A stretch of DNA of 64,000 nucleotides, taken from assembly GCF_014650715.1 (NCBI RefSeq), contig NZ_BMVM01000010.1:124001-188000 (forward strand), written 5' to 3'. Below the pieces are notes generated by a model. That model saw only the letters and a program-made list of their open reading frames with translations. It did not search any database and was not told the DNA's origin. The stretch comes from Streptomyces bluensis. GTDB taxonomy: Bacteria; Actinomycetota; Actinomycetes; Streptomycetales; Streptomycetaceae. Positions 7,234 to 16,505 of the stretch are shown here, piece after piece (the first letter of the stretch is position 1; the number at the start of each line of letters is the position of its first letter). A program made the position numbers and the translations under genes.

Positions 7234-8691
7234 TCACGTGAGGCCCAGCGCCGGCATCAGGTAGTAGAAGGCGAACACCGCCGACACCACGTACATCGCG
7301 ACCGGCACCTCCCGGCCCCGCCCGGCGGCCAGGCGGAGCACCACGAAGGTGATGAAGCCCATACCGATGCCGTTGGTGATGGAGTACGTGAACGGCATCA
7401 TCACCATGGTCACGAAGGCGGGGATCGCGATCGTGTGATCGGCCCAGTCGATCTCCCTGACCGAGTTGGCGAGGATCAGGAAGCCGACCGCGAGCAGTGC
7501 CGGAGTGGCCGCCTGGGACGGGACCATCGTGGCGACGGGCGTGAGGAAGAGCGCGACGGCGAAGAGCGAACCGGTGATGACGTTGGCGAACCCGGTCCGG
7601 GCCCCCTCGCCCACGCCCGCCGTGGACTCCACGAAACAGGTGGTGGCGGAGGAGGAGCTCGCACCGCCCGCGGCGACCGCGATTCCGTCGACGAAGAGGA
7701 CCTTGTTGATGCCGGGCATGCCGCCCCGCTCGTCGGTCAGCTTCGCCTCGTCACCGACACCCATGATCGTGCCCATCGCGTCGAAGAAGCACGACAGCAG
7801 CACGGTGAAGACGAAGAGCGTGCCGGTCAGCAGACCGACCTTGCCGAACCCGCCGAAGAGGCTGACCTGGCCGATGAGCCCGAAGTCGGGCGTCGCCACC
7901 GGGTTGCCGGGCCACTTCGGCGTGGTCAGGCCCCAGGACGGCACCTTGGCCACGGCGTCGATGACCACCGCGAGCACGGTCATGGCGACGATCGAGATGA
8001 GGATGGCCCCCGGCACCTTGCGCACGATCAGCGCGAGCGTGAGCAGCGCCCCGAGCACGAAGACGAGGACGGGCCAGCCGCCCAGGTGACCGCCGGCGCC
8101 GAGCTGGAGCGGCACGGTGGTCTGCGCGACGTCCGGGATACGCGAGACGAACCCGGAGTCCACGAGACCGATGAGCATGATGAACAGGCCGATGCCTATC
8201 GAGATGCCCTTGCGCAGCCCGAGCGGTACGGCACTCATGACCCGCTCGCGCAGCCCGGTCGCGACCAGCAGCATGACCACGAACCCGGCGAGCACCACCA
8301 TGCCCATGGCGTCCGGCCACGACATGCGCGGGGCGAGTTGAAGCGCCACGACGGTGTTGACACCGAGGCCGGCGGCCAGGGCGATGGGCACGTTCCCGAT
8401 GACGCCCATGAGCAGGGTCGTCAGTGCGGCGGTGACGGCGGTGGCGGTGACCAGCTGACCGTTGTCCAGCTGATGCCCGTACATGTCCTTCGCGCTGCCG
8501 AGGATGATCGGGTTCAGCACGATGATGTAGGCCATCGCGAAGAAGGTGGCGAAACCGCCCCGGATCTCACGGGAGAGCGTGCTGCCCCGCTCCGAGATCC
8601 TGAAGTAGCGGTCGAGAGCGCCGGGCGCGGGCCGGGATGCCGGCTCCTGGGGCTGGGGCGCGGTGGCCTTGTCGGGGGCCGAGGTGGACAT
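7234..8691 (-). CDS. NCS2-family purine (adenine/guanine/hypoxanthine) permease
   Basis: 485 residues from the ATG at 8691 (MSTSAPDKATAPQ...). The AzgA/GhxP branch of NCS2 is recognisable by 'EIRGGFATFFAMAYIIVLNP' in helix 1, 'GLGVNTVVAL' and 'CFFDAMGTIMGVGDEA', with about 12-14 membrane helices. It would import purine bases with protons. An upstream in-frame ATG at 8703 would add four residues; the longer open frame is only GC-rich read-through. No purine riboswitch could be recognised in the sequence upstream. Confidence 0.92.
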   Translation of the reverse strand: MSTSAPDKATAPQPQEPASRPAPGALDRYFRISERGSTLSREIRGGFATFFAMAYIIVLNPIILGSAKDMYGHQLDNGQLVTATAVTAALTTLLMGVIGNVPIALAAGLGVNTVVALQLAPRMSWPDAMGMVVLAGFVVMLLVATGLRERVMSAVPLGLRKGISIGIGLFIMLIGLVDSGFVSRIPDVAQTTVPLQLGAGGHLGGWPVLVFVLGALLTLALIVRKVPGAILISIVAMTVLAVVIDAVAKVPSWGLTTPKWPGNPVATPDFGLIGQVSLFGGFGKVGLLTGTLFVFTVLLSCFFDAMGTIMGVGDEAKLTDERGGMPGINKVLFVDGIAVAAGGASSSSATTCFVESTAGVGEGARTGFANVITGSLFAVALFLTPVATMVPSQAATPALLAVGFLILANSVREIDWADHTIAIPAFVTMVMMPFTYSITNGIGMGFITFVVLRLAAGRGREVPVAMYVVSAVFAFYYLMPALGLT

Positions 8692-8815
8692 GCGGGACCT
8701 CATCACCAGCAGCGTCCCCTCGGAGCTGTTGGCGTTTCCTACGAACACAAGTGGCCAGGGACAAACGGTTTCAGTATGAACATATGAGGCCCGTGAAATG
8801 AAATCGTCACCCGAG

Positions 8816-8904
8816 GACCTCCCCGCCCCCGATCTGCCCTCCCCACCCCCGATCTGCCCTCCCTTCCTCCGACCTCCCCTCCCCCGACCTCCCCGCCCTC
8901 CCTG
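8816..8904. repeat. Pyrimidine-rich direct repeats
   Basis: Two near-identical units of about 20 bases (CCCCCGATCTGCCCTCCC) are followed by three shorter units of the form CGACCTCCCC. It separates the divergent NCS2 permease and DUF2530 genes and leaves little room for conventional promoter elements. Confidence 0.7.
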
Positions 8905-8926
8905 ACCACCCTCGTAAGCTGTCCCC

Positions 8927-9223
8927 ATGGCGAAGTGGACCCCCAAGCACGAGGCGCCGGAGCCCCTGGAGGGCCCCGTGGTCGCGACGATCACCGGCGG
9001 CACGATCGTGTGGTTCGTCCTCTTCCTCGTCCAGCTCCCCTTCTACGACTGGTTCGCCGACCGCGGCCACACCTGGTGGCTGTGGACCTGCCTGGCCGGC
9101 GGCGGCCTCGGCCTGATCGGCACCTGGTACGTACGCAGGCGCGACGCGGCACTCAAGCGGGCGGCGGCGCGGGACGCCACGGAGCGGACCGAGCAGACCG
9201 CGGGCCTGGACGGCCGGCCCTGA
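8927..9223 (+). CDS. DUF2530 membrane protein
   Basis: 98 residues with two hydrophobic helices: 'VVATITGGTIVWFVLFLVQLPF' and 'WWLWTCLAGGGLGLIGTWYV', followed by a basic tail 'RRRDAALKRAAARDATER'. The layout and the aromatic segment between the helices fit DUF2530, a small actinobacterial membrane family. In Streptomyces it is commonly found beside an NCS2 permease, as here (divergent). Function unknown. Confidence 0.85.
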   Translation: MAKWTPKHEAPEPLEGPVVATITGGTIVWFVLFLVQLPFYDWFADRGHTWWLWTCLAGGGLGLIGTWYVRRRDAALKRAAARDATERTEQTAGLDGRP

Positions 9224-9323
9224 CGCAGGCCGTACTACTACGGCATCACCCCTGTCCTCCCCAGGTCGGATCTTTCGCCCACTCGGCGGGTGAAGCACCA
9301 AATCCGCACGTACCGTCTAAGGC

Positions 9324-11723
9324 ATGACGCACATCGACGCGGGCGCGGAACTCGATCCTGTGCATCCGGTCCCCCTCCCCGCCCCCGGACGGGCGCTCGG
9401 GCTGACGGCCGCGGAGGTGGCCGAGCGGGTGGCCCGCGGCGAGGTGAACGACGTCCCCGTACGGAGCAGCCGCTCCACCGCGGACATCGTCCGCGCGAAC
9501 GTCTTCACCCGGTTCAACGCGATCATCGGTGTGCTCTGGCTGATCATGCTCTTCGTCGCGCCGTTCCAGGACAGCCTGTTCGGGTACGTCATCCTGGCGA
9601 ACACGGGCATCGGGATCATCCAGGAGTGGCGCGCCAAGAAGACGCTGGACTCGCTCGCGGTGATCGGGGAGGCACGGCCGACGGTGCGCAGGGACGGCGT
9701 CGCCGCCCAGGTCGCCACGTCCGAGATCGTGCTCGGGGATCTGATCGAGATCGGGCCGGGGGACAAGATCGTCGTCGATGGCGCGTGCGTGGAGACCGAC
9801 AACCTGGAGGTCGACGAGTCACTGCTCACCGGGGAGGCCGATCCCGTCGTCAAGCAGCCCGGGGACCAGGTCATGTCCGGGAGCTTCGTCGTCGCGGGCG
9901 GCGGAGCCTTCACGGCGGCCAGGGTCGGGCGCGAGGCGTACGCGGCGCAGCTCGCCGAGGAGGCGTCCCGTTTCACGCTGGTGCACTCCGAGCTTCGCTC
10001 CGGTATCTCCACGATCCTGAAGTACGTGACGTGGATGATGATCCCGACCGCGATCGGGCTCATCATCAGCCAACTGGTCGTGAAGGAGAACGCCTTCAAG
10101 GACTCGGTCGCCCGGACCGTCGGCGGCATCGTGCCGATGGTCCCGGAGGGCCTGGTCCTGCTCACGTCCGTGGCCTTCGCCATCGGGGTGATCCGGCTCG
10201 GGCGCCAGCAGTGTCTCGTGCAGGAGCTGCCCGCCATCGAGGGGCTCGCCCGTGTCGACACGGTCTGCCTCGACAAGACGGGCACGCTCACCGAGGGCGG
10301 CATGGACGTCACCGAGCTGCGGCCGCTGGACGGCGCCGACGAGTCGTACGTACGGAAGGTGCTGGGCGCCCTCGGCGAGTCCGACCCGCGCCCGAACGCC
10401 TCCCTCCAGGCGATCATCGACGCCTACCCGGACGGCGACGACTGGCGCTGCACCGAGTCGCTGCCGTTTTCCTCGGCCCGCAAGTACAGCGGCGCCACCT
10501 TCAGCGAGGGCACGGGCGAAGCGAGTACGTGGCTGCTGGGCGCCCCCGACGTGCTGCTGGCCGACGGCGACCCGGCGCTCGCCGAGACCGAGCGGCTGAA
10601 CGAGGAGGGGCTGCGGGTCCTGCTGCTCGCGCGGGCGGCCCGGGACCTTGACGCCCCGGACGTCGTGCACGGCGCCCGGCCCACCGCGCTCGTCGTCCTG
10701 GAGCAGCGGCTGCGCCCGGACGCCGCCGACACACTGCGCTACTTCGACGAGCAGAACGTACGGGCCAAGGTCATCTCCGGCGACAACGCGATCTCCGTCG
10801 GCGCGGTGGCCGGGAAACTGGGGCTCAACGGAGAGGTCGTCGACGCCCGGCGGCTGCCCGCCGAACGGCACGCCATGGCGGACGCCCTTGACACGGGCAC
10901 CGTGTTCGGACGGGTCAGCCCACAGCAGAAGCGGGACATGGTGGGCGCCATGCAGTCGAAGGGGCACACCGTGGCCATGACGGGCGACGGCGTGAACGAC
11001 GTGCTCGCCCTCAAGGACGCCGACATCGGGGTGAGCATGGGCTCCGGCTCGGAGGCGACCCGGGCCGTGGCGCAGATCGTGCTCCTCAACAACAGCTTCG
11101 CGACACTGCCCTCGGTGGTCGCGGAGGGCCGGCGGGTCATCGGCAACATCACGCGCGTGGCGACGCTGTTCCTGGTGAAGACGGTCTACTCGGTGCTGCT
11201 GGCGATCCTGGTGGTGTGCTGGCAGGTCGAGTACCCGTTCCTGCCCCGGCATCTGACGCTGCTGTCCACCCTGACGATCGGCGTCCCCGCCTTCTTCCTC
11301 GCCCTCGCACCCAACAAGGAGCGGGCGAAACCGGACTTCGTCGGGCGGGTGATGCGGTACGCGATTCCGGGCGGTGTGGTGGCGGCGCTGGCGACCTTCA
11401 CGACGTACCTGATCGCGCGGCACTACTACACGGGTCCCGGCTCGCTGGACGCGGAGACGAGCGCGGCCACCCTCACCCTGTTCCTGATCTCGATGTGGGT
11501 GCTGGCCATCATCGCCCGCCCGTACACCTGGTGGCGCCTGTGCCTGGTGGCCTCGATGGGCGTCGCGTTCCTGGTGGTGCTGGTCGTGCCGCGGTTGCAG
11601 GAGTTCTTCGCCCTCAAGCTGGTGGGCGCCGCGATGCCCTGGCTGGCCGTGGGCATCGCGGCGGTGGCGGCGGTCGCCCTGGAGTTCCTGTGGAGGCAGG
11701 CCGACCGCCGTCTGCCCGGCTGA
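9324..11723 (+). CDS. Cation-transporting P-type ATPase, CtpE-like
   Basis: 799 residues. DKTGTLT with the phosphorylated D317, the actuator motif 'LLTGEAD', and the hinge motif 'MTGDGVNDVLALKDADIGV' near residue 552 are all present. The fourth helix reads 'IVPMVPEGLVLLTSVAFA' and is followed by 'CLVQELPAIEGLARVDTVCLDK', which matches my memory of the mycobacterial CtpE branch, linked to calcium uptake and cell-wall integrity. No N-terminal heavy-metal-binding domain is present. Ten helices are expected. It forms a single-gene unit and ends 12 bases before the convergent secreted-protein gene. Confidence 0.9.
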   Translation: MTHIDAGAELDPVHPVPLPAPGRALGLTAAEVAERVARGEVNDVPVRSSRSTADIVRANVFTRFNAIIGVLWLIMLFVAPFQDSLFGYVILANTGIGIIQEWRAKKTLDSLAVIGEARPTVRRDGVAAQVATSEIVLGDLIEIGPGDKIVVDGACVETDNLEVDESLLTGEADPVVKQPGDQVMSGSFVVAGGGAFTAARVGREAYAAQLAEEASRFTLVHSELRSGISTILKYVTWMMIPTAIGLIISQLVVKENAFKDSVARTVGGIVPMVPEGLVLLTSVAFAIGVIRLGRQQCLVQELPAIEGLARVDTVCLDKTGTLTEGGMDVTELRPLDGADESYVRKVLGALGESDPRPNASLQAIIDAYPDGDDWRCTESLPFSSARKYSGATFSEGTGEASTWLLGAPDVLLADGDPALAETERLNEEGLRVLLLARAARDLDAPDVVHGARPTALVVLEQRLRPDAADTLRYFDEQNVRAKVISGDNAISVGAVAGKLGLNGEVVDARRLPAERHAMADALDTGTVFGRVSPQQKRDMVGAMQSKGHTVAMTGDGVNDVLALKDADIGVSMGSGSEATRAVAQIVLLNNSFATLPSVVAEGRRVIGNITRVATLFLVKTVYSVLLAILVVCWQVEYPFLPRHLTLLSTLTIGVPAFFLALAPNKERAKPDFVGRVMRYAIPGGVVAALATFTTYLIARHYYTGPGSLDAETSAATLTLFLISMWVLAIIARPYTWWRLCLVASMGVAFLVVLVVPRLQEFFALKLVGAAMPWLAVGIAAVAAVALEFLWRQADRRLPG

Positions 11724-11735
11724 CCGCTCCGCCTC

Positions 11736-12590
11736 CTACTGCACGTCGACGAAGTCACCCGACGACGTGACCGCCGGCGTGGTCGACGTGCCCGCGAAGA
11801 CAAAGCGGAAGGTGCCGTCGGTGGTGGCCGTGACCGTGGTCTTCAGGGCGCCCGCGGAACCGGACTTGATCGTCTTGACGTCCGCGTAGGTGGTCGCACC
11901 CTTCTTCTTGAACTGGAGCTTCACGAACTGGTTTGTGTAGCCGGCGTACTTGCCCGTGTCCCAGTTGGCGCGGGTCAGGGCGCCCGTGACCGTGATGGTC
12001 TTGCCCTTCTTCACCGGCTCGGGCGAGGCGTTGACCGTCAGCCTGGAGTAGCGCTTGACGCTGTGGGTCTTGTACGCGTCCTTGAGGACGTAGTCGCCGT
12101 CCTTGCCCAGGGCACCGGCGAACACCTTCCACTTGCCGGCGAGGACGTTGCTGTAGATGTTCTCGTTCGGGTCGGCGACGACGGTGACCTTGCAGGTCGC
12201 GCTGCGCGCGTTCAGAGCGGTGCAGGTGCCGGTCTCGGCGTCCGGGACGATCGCACCGTCCACGTCCGTGTCGATGTCGGTGCCGTGCCACAGGAACGCG
12301 TAACCGTCCTCGATGCCGGACGGGTCGGTCGCGGTCACCGAGATGGTGAAGGTCTTCTTGTTGGTGGTGCCGACCACGACGTCCTTGCCGCCGTTGACGG
12401 TCACCTTGTCGATCACGGTGTCGCCGACGACCTCGTCCGCCGCGGCGGTGGCACCGAACGCGTCGGCACCGAACGGCGTGACCGACGACGCGAGTGCGCC
12501 GGGCTCGGCATCGGCCTGCGCGGCCGGTACGGCGAGGGCGGAGAGCGCCAGGGCGCCGGAGACGGCGGCCACGGTGGCACGCATGCGCAT
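11736..12590 (-). CDS. Secreted DUF5707-like protein
   Basis: About 284 residues from the ATG at 12590, which follows GGGGAAA at good spacing; an ATG at 12602 is too far upstream. A classic signal peptide ends at 'AVPAAQADA'. The mature part has two Ig-like beta domains: 'DKVTVNGGKDVVVGTTNKKT' with Cys residues at 'TGTCTALNARSATCKV', and a C-terminal 'VKKGKTITVTGALTRANWD' repeat common in Streptomyces secreted proteins. I assign DUF5707 from memory of this pattern. No enzymatic motif is seen; a structural or developmental role outside the cell is a guess. Confidence 0.75.
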   Translation of the reverse strand: MRMRATVAAVSGALALSALAVPAAQADAEPGALASSVTPFGADAFGATAAADEVVGDTVIDKVTVNGGKDVVVGTTNKKTFTISVTATDPSGIEDGYAFLWHGTDIDTDVDGAIVPDAETGTCTALNARSATCKVTVVADPNENIYSNVLAGKWKVFAGALGKDGDYVLKDAYKTHSVKRYSRLTVNASPEPVKKGKTITVTGALTRANWDTGKYAGYTNQFVKLQFKKKGATTYADVKTIKSGSAGALKTTVTATTDGTFRFVFAGTSTTPAVTSSGDFVDVQ

Positions 12591-12631
12591 GTGTTTCCCC
12601 ACGTGTCAGGGGGGTCCCGCGGCAGCTGGAG

Positions 12632-12669
12632 TTGCTCAGCTGCTCGACTGCTCAGCTGCTCAGCTGCTC
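12632..12669. repeat. Short tandem CTCAGCTG repeat
   Basis: Five imperfect copies of an 8-9 base unit (CTCAGCTG / CTCGACTG) lie just upstream of the secreted-protein gene. The unit is itself nearly palindromic. Confidence 0.65.
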
Positions 12670-12792
12670 GGCGGGAGCCCGAGTTGGTCCTTGGTGCTGA
12701 TGAACCGGATGGCTCGGGGGATCAGATCCACGTGGGGACAGAAAGGTTGTACGGGAGGTGAACACAATGCGCAGATGTCGCGTAGATCACGT

Positions 12793-15700
12793 TCAGTCGA
12801 ACCAGCGGTCCCGCGCCAGTTCCTCCGTCCTGGACGGGTCTTCGAGCAGCGCGGCCACCTCGAAGCGGCGCGGCCACTGGCCGGCGGCCCATGCCAGCCC
12901 CGCCGCGACGCCCTCAAGGGTCGCCGCGTGCAGCACACCGTCCCGGGTACGGCGCCAGTCCAACTCGACGCCGTCGACCACGAGTTCCTCGTGCTCGACG
13001 TAGGTGGACGGGGTGGCGGGGCCGAGCAGCACGCGCACGGACTCCGGTACGTCGTGCTCCGTGCCCTCGGAGTCCACCTCGCCCGTCACCGACTCGCTCA
13101 GCCGCCGCACCTGGAACAGTTCGGCGAGGTCGGCGGCCCTGGACGGCCGTACGGGCAGCAGCGGCACCCCGCCCGTGAACGGCAGCAGATCGGGCGAGTC
13201 GACGACCACCGCCTCGGCCGCGTCCACGACCACGACCTCCCCGTCCAGCACGGCCCGCAGCGCGTCCGGCAGGGTCACCTGCTCGGGGTCGAGGTCGGCC
13301 AGCGCGCCGTACAACGCGTGCAGTTGCGCCGACGACACGTGCCGCTCCGGGTCGGCGAGGCGGTCGAGGAGCTCGGCGGCGCCGCCGGGCTCGTCCAGCA
13401 GGGCGGCCACGGACGTGCGGACGCCGAGCGCCCGCAGTACCTGCTCGTCGTCGAAGCCGGTGGCGTCGGCCTCGTCGTACAGGCCGTGGAGGAGCGGGTC
13501 GCCGCCCGCGGCGCGCAGTCCCGCCGGGCGGCGCCCGTCGAGCACCGGGTTCCCGCGCAGCCACCACGCCGTGTACGAGCGGACGATCTCGTGCGTCCCG
13601 TCCGGCAGCAGAACGCGCACCGGCTGGGTGAGCGCGTCGCGCAGCGGCGGCCGCGACAGCAGGGCGAGGGCCTGCGGCCAGCGGTCGTCGTCCACGAGGT
13701 CGAGATCCCGCACGGCGACGATCTCGGTCGCGACGGGCGGTACGGGCGTGTCCGGGAGCCGGTCGAGGACGTCCTCGCACCACACGTCCACGGCGTCGAG
13801 GAGCCCCGCGTCGTCGGGCTCCGCGAAGTCGCCCTCCCTGGGCTCCAGTTCGTCCGGGTCGAGGACGACGTCCGTGGCGCGGACGAGCAGGAAGTTCGCG
13901 AGCACACCGCACGCGGCCAGCGGCTGTTCGCCCCAGCGTTCGGCCAACTCGACTTCGACGAAGGCGAGTTCGTCCTCGCGCATGACCTGGGCGAACGCGC
14001 TGCCGGGGAGGACGAGCTCACCGGCGGGCGCGAGCTCTCCCTCCTCGTCGGGAAGGGCGAGGGCACCGAGCCAGGGTTCGTCACCGGGTTCGAGGCCCGC
14101 GTCCCGTACCAGCCCGAGGACGATGTCCGCGAGTTCCTCCGCGTCGAGGGCGTCCTCCTCCCAGGCCCCGGAGTCCTCGTCCAGGGAGGCGGCCACGGCG
14201 GCACGCACCTGCGGCGTGGTGAGCACGGCACGGGGCGTCGCGGGCAGCGCGCCCAGCTTCTCCAGCAGCGGATGGGCGGCGTCCGGGTGCGCGACCTTGA
14301 GGCCGAGCCGGGCCAGGGCCTCCGGCTCGATACGCGCCGCGTCCGGGGCGGGCAGCAGGACCTGCCGGGGCCCGATCGTCGTACGACCGTCGGCCAGCGG
14401 CACCGGCAGCCCGGACAGCCGGTCGGGGTCGACCCCGGCGAGACTGTCGTAGAGCCGCCGCCACCAGCCGGGGTCCTTCTCCAGCCCGGCGAGACGGTCG
14501 ACGGCCTCGGTGAGCGGAAGCCGGGCCACGCCCAGCGTCCGCAGCTCGACGCGGCGTTCCAGCCCGGCGGGCAGCAGGCTCGGCAGCACCTCGGCGAGGA
14601 CACGTACGGTCTCGGCCCCGGCACCCTCGACGACCTCCGCGTCACGGGGCCGGAGCGCCTCCGGAAGCTCGTCGCGCTGAGTCGGGCCGATCTCAGCCGG
14701 GCCGACCGCCGTCGTGCCGATGGCCGTCGGGTCAATGGCCGGAGGCAGGAAGGCGGTCCTCGGAAGACGGTCGAGGACCGCCTGCCGCAGCGCCCCGTCG
14801 AGCTCGCCCTTGCCCAGCGGGCCGGGCACGAGGTCGATGCTTCCGGGGGTCACCGGCCGCCAGTCGGCGAGGAGTTCGGCGTACGCGTCGGCCGCGCGCT
14901 CCACGAGGAAGCGGGTGAGCGGGCCGGGCGCGGCGTGGCGGCGCGTGGTGTCCAGCGGAAGCGTGGCGATGAGCAGCGCGGGCACGCCGAGCGGCTCGTC
15001 GCTGGGGGTGGGCGCGTGCACGACGGGCGCGGTGCGGGGGCGGACGGGGGTGCCGTCCGCGTCGATGGGCACGGCCCAGGTCACGGACCAGTAGGGGCGC
15101 AGCCGCTCCTCCACGGGCCGGTCGGCGAGGAGCGCCGGGTCGAGGGGCCCTGCCTGCGAGACCGTACGCCAGTAGGTGGTGCCCTCGCGGGAGTCCTCGA
15201 CGGTCACACCGTGCTCGCGGGGCCGGCGGCGCAGCGTACGGGTGCTGTCCCCGACCTCGACGACGACTTCGTCGAGTCCGGGCAGGGCGAGCAGCAGCGC
15301 ATCGTCCACACCGTTCAGGAGCCGCTCGGCGAGATCCTCGGCGGCGGCGTCCCGCAGCGGCAGGATCACGACCGTGTCGTACGACTCCGGTGCGGTGCCC
15401 TCGGCCGGGAACGGCAGCCGCAGCAGGGGTACGTGCCCGTCGCGGCGCCGGATCTCGTCGCCCAGCCCCGGGCTGTGGCGGGCGGTGTCGGCGGCCAGCT
15501 CACGCGCCTCGGCGAGGGACCAGCGGACGCCTCCGTGCCGCCCCACGACGGCGGGCTCGTCGGTGACGGCCAGTACGGCGGCGAAACCGACACCGAACCG
15601 TCCGACGGTGACCCCGGTGATCTCGGTGCCCTCGTGCGTGTCCCGCTTGGCGGAGGCGCGCAGGGTGGACAGGGACTCCACGCCGGTCGCGTCGAGGGGC

Positions 15701-15972
15701 GCGCCGGTGTTGGCGGCGACGAGGACACCGCCGCGGAGGGTGAGCCGCAGCCGGCCGGGAACCTTGGCCCGCGCGGCGGCGTCGGCGGCGTTCTGGGCGA
15801 GCTCGACGACGAGCCGATCCCGGTACCCGCCGAGTACCAGGTCCTCCTCGGCGTTGGCGTCCTCGCGGAAGCGGGCCGGGCTGGTGGCCCAGGCGTCCAG
15901 TACCCCACGCCGCAGCCGGGCCGTGCCGAACGGGTCCGCACCCTCGGCCGCGGGCCGCACGAACTTGCTCAC
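12793..15972 (-). CDS. Large sacsin/Hsp90-like ATPase
   Basis: 1059 residues. The N-terminal 200 residues carry a GHKL ATP-binding fold: 'VVELAQNAADAA' (N-box with the ATP-binding Asn), 'LRGGVLVAANTGAPLDATGVESL' and 'GVTVGRFGVGFAAVLAVTDEP' (Gly-rich lid). This is the sacsin-type variant of the Hsp90 ATPase. The remaining 800 residues are acidic, Leu-rich and not assigned to a family. Such proteins are conserved in Streptomyces and annotated as chaperone-like; no client or partner is known to me. It has its own transcription unit; a very GC-rich third codon position makes all the other frames look open. Confidence 0.85.
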   Translation of the reverse strand: MSKFVRPAAEGADPFGTARLRRGVLDAWATSPARFREDANAEEDLVLGGYRDRLVVELAQNAADAAARAKVPGRLRLTLRGGVLVAANTGAPLDATGVESLSTLRASAKRDTHEGTEITGVTVGRFGVGFAAVLAVTDEPAVVGRHGGVRWSLAEARELAADTARHSPGLGDEIRRRDGHVPLLRLPFPAEGTAPESYDTVVILPLRDAAAEDLAERLLNGVDDALLLALPGLDEVVVEVGDSTRTLRRRPREHGVTVEDSREGTTYWRTVSQAGPLDPALLADRPVEERLRPYWSVTWAVPIDADGTPVRPRTAPVVHAPTPSDEPLGVPALLIATLPLDTTRRHAAPGPLTRFLVERAADAYAELLADWRPVTPGSIDLVPGPLGKGELDGALRQAVLDRLPRTAFLPPAIDPTAIGTTAVGPAEIGPTQRDELPEALRPRDAEVVEGAGAETVRVLAEVLPSLLPAGLERRVELRTLGVARLPLTEAVDRLAGLEKDPGWWRRLYDSLAGVDPDRLSGLPVPLADGRTTIGPRQVLLPAPDAARIEPEALARLGLKVAHPDAAHPLLEKLGALPATPRAVLTTPQVRAAVAASLDEDSGAWEEDALDAEELADIVLGLVRDAGLEPGDEPWLGALALPDEEGELAPAGELVLPGSAFAQVMREDELAFVEVELAERWGEQPLAACGVLANFLLVRATDVVLDPDELEPREGDFAEPDDAGLLDAVDVWCEDVLDRLPDTPVPPVATEIVAVRDLDLVDDDRWPQALALLSRPPLRDALTQPVRVLLPDGTHEIVRSYTAWWLRGNPVLDGRRPAGLRAAGGDPLLHGLYDEADATGFDDEQVLRALGVRTSVAALLDEPGGAAELLDRLADPERHVSSAQLHALYGALADLDPEQVTLPDALRAVLDGEVVVVDAAEAVVVDSPDLLPFTGGVPLLPVRPSRAADLAELFQVRRLSESVTGEVDSEGTEHDVPESVRVLLGPATPSTYVEHEELVVDGVELDWRRTRDGVLHAATLEGVAAGLAWAAGQWPRRFEVAALLEDPSRTEELARDRWFD

Positions 15973-16074
15973 GGTTCTTCTCCTCGTCGACGTGAGGACG
16001 AAGGTACCGCCTGAGGAGCGCGGGCGTGCGCGCCGCCCGCCCTGGACCTCGGCCGCGGCTTTGGGCCTTCGTTG

Positions 16075-16443
16075 TCAGTGTGAGGTTTTGGCTGTGTCCA
16101 CTACCTCGGAGCCTTCGCGACGGATCCGCTCGACACCCCAGGCACCGAGCGGCCCGAGTGCCTGGTTGAGCGTGCGCCCGTGCTCGGTCAGGGAGTACTC
16201 CACCCGCGGCGGCACCTCGGCATGGACCTCCCGGTGCACAAGACCGTCCTCCTCCATTTCGCGCAGGTGCTGGGTCAGCATCTTCTCGCTCACCCCCGGC
16301 AGACCACGACGGAGCTCGGAGAAGCGGCGTACGCGATGGGCGTCGAGCTCCCAGAGGATCAGCCCCTTCCACTTGCCGCTCACAACGTCGAGCGCCGCGT
16401 CGATGCCGCAGATGTAGGGCCCGCGTCTCGGCGCCTTGGCCAT
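16075..16443 (-). CDS. HxlR-family transcriptional regulator
   Basis: 122 residues. The HxlR winged helix is clear: 'CGIDAALDVVSGKWKGLILWEL', 'RRFSELRRGLPGVSEKMLTQHLREMEEDGLV' and the wing 'VPPRVEYSLTEHGRTL'. C12 near the N-terminus lies where several HxlR proteins carry a redox- or aldehyde-sensing cysteine. It is divergent from the imine-reductase-like gene, with a palindrome between them, so it very probably controls that gene and itself. Confidence 0.92.
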   Translation of the reverse strand: MAKAPRRGPYICGIDAALDVVSGKWKGLILWELDAHRVRRFSELRRGLPGVSEKMLTQHLREMEEDGLVHREVHAEVPPRVEYSLTEHGRTLNQALGPLGAWGVERIRREGSEVVDTAKTSH

Positions 16444-16469
16444 CGCTGAACTCCCCCTTACGAAAAGGT

Positions 16470-16496
16470 AAGTACCGCAGTATTAAGTGGGTACTT
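16470..16496. promoter_or_regulatory. HxlR-type inverted-repeat operator
   Basis: AAGTACC (16470-16476) pairs with GGTACTT (16490-16496) around a 13-base AT-rich spacer, in the only intergenic gap between the divergent hxlR-like and oxidoreductase genes. GTAC-containing dyads of this spacing are typical HxlR sites. Confidence 0.7.
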
Positions 16497-16505
16497 CCGA
16501 GATTA

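Noticed and set aside
8692..8815. Purine riboswitch upstream of the NCS2 permease gene
   Set aside because: The conserved three-way junction bases could not be recognised; the region is short and partly consists of pyrimidine repeats.
9290..10651. 453-codon frame overlapping the P-type ATPase gene
   Set aside because: Arg/Gly/His-rich shadow frame; the ATPase frame has full motif content and normal codon bias.
13004..16417. Long plus-strand open frames (480 and 410 codons) opposite the sacsin-like gene
   Set aside because: Ser/Arg/Pro-rich composition and perfect correspondence to the third-codon GC bias of the minus-strand gene; they are shadows.
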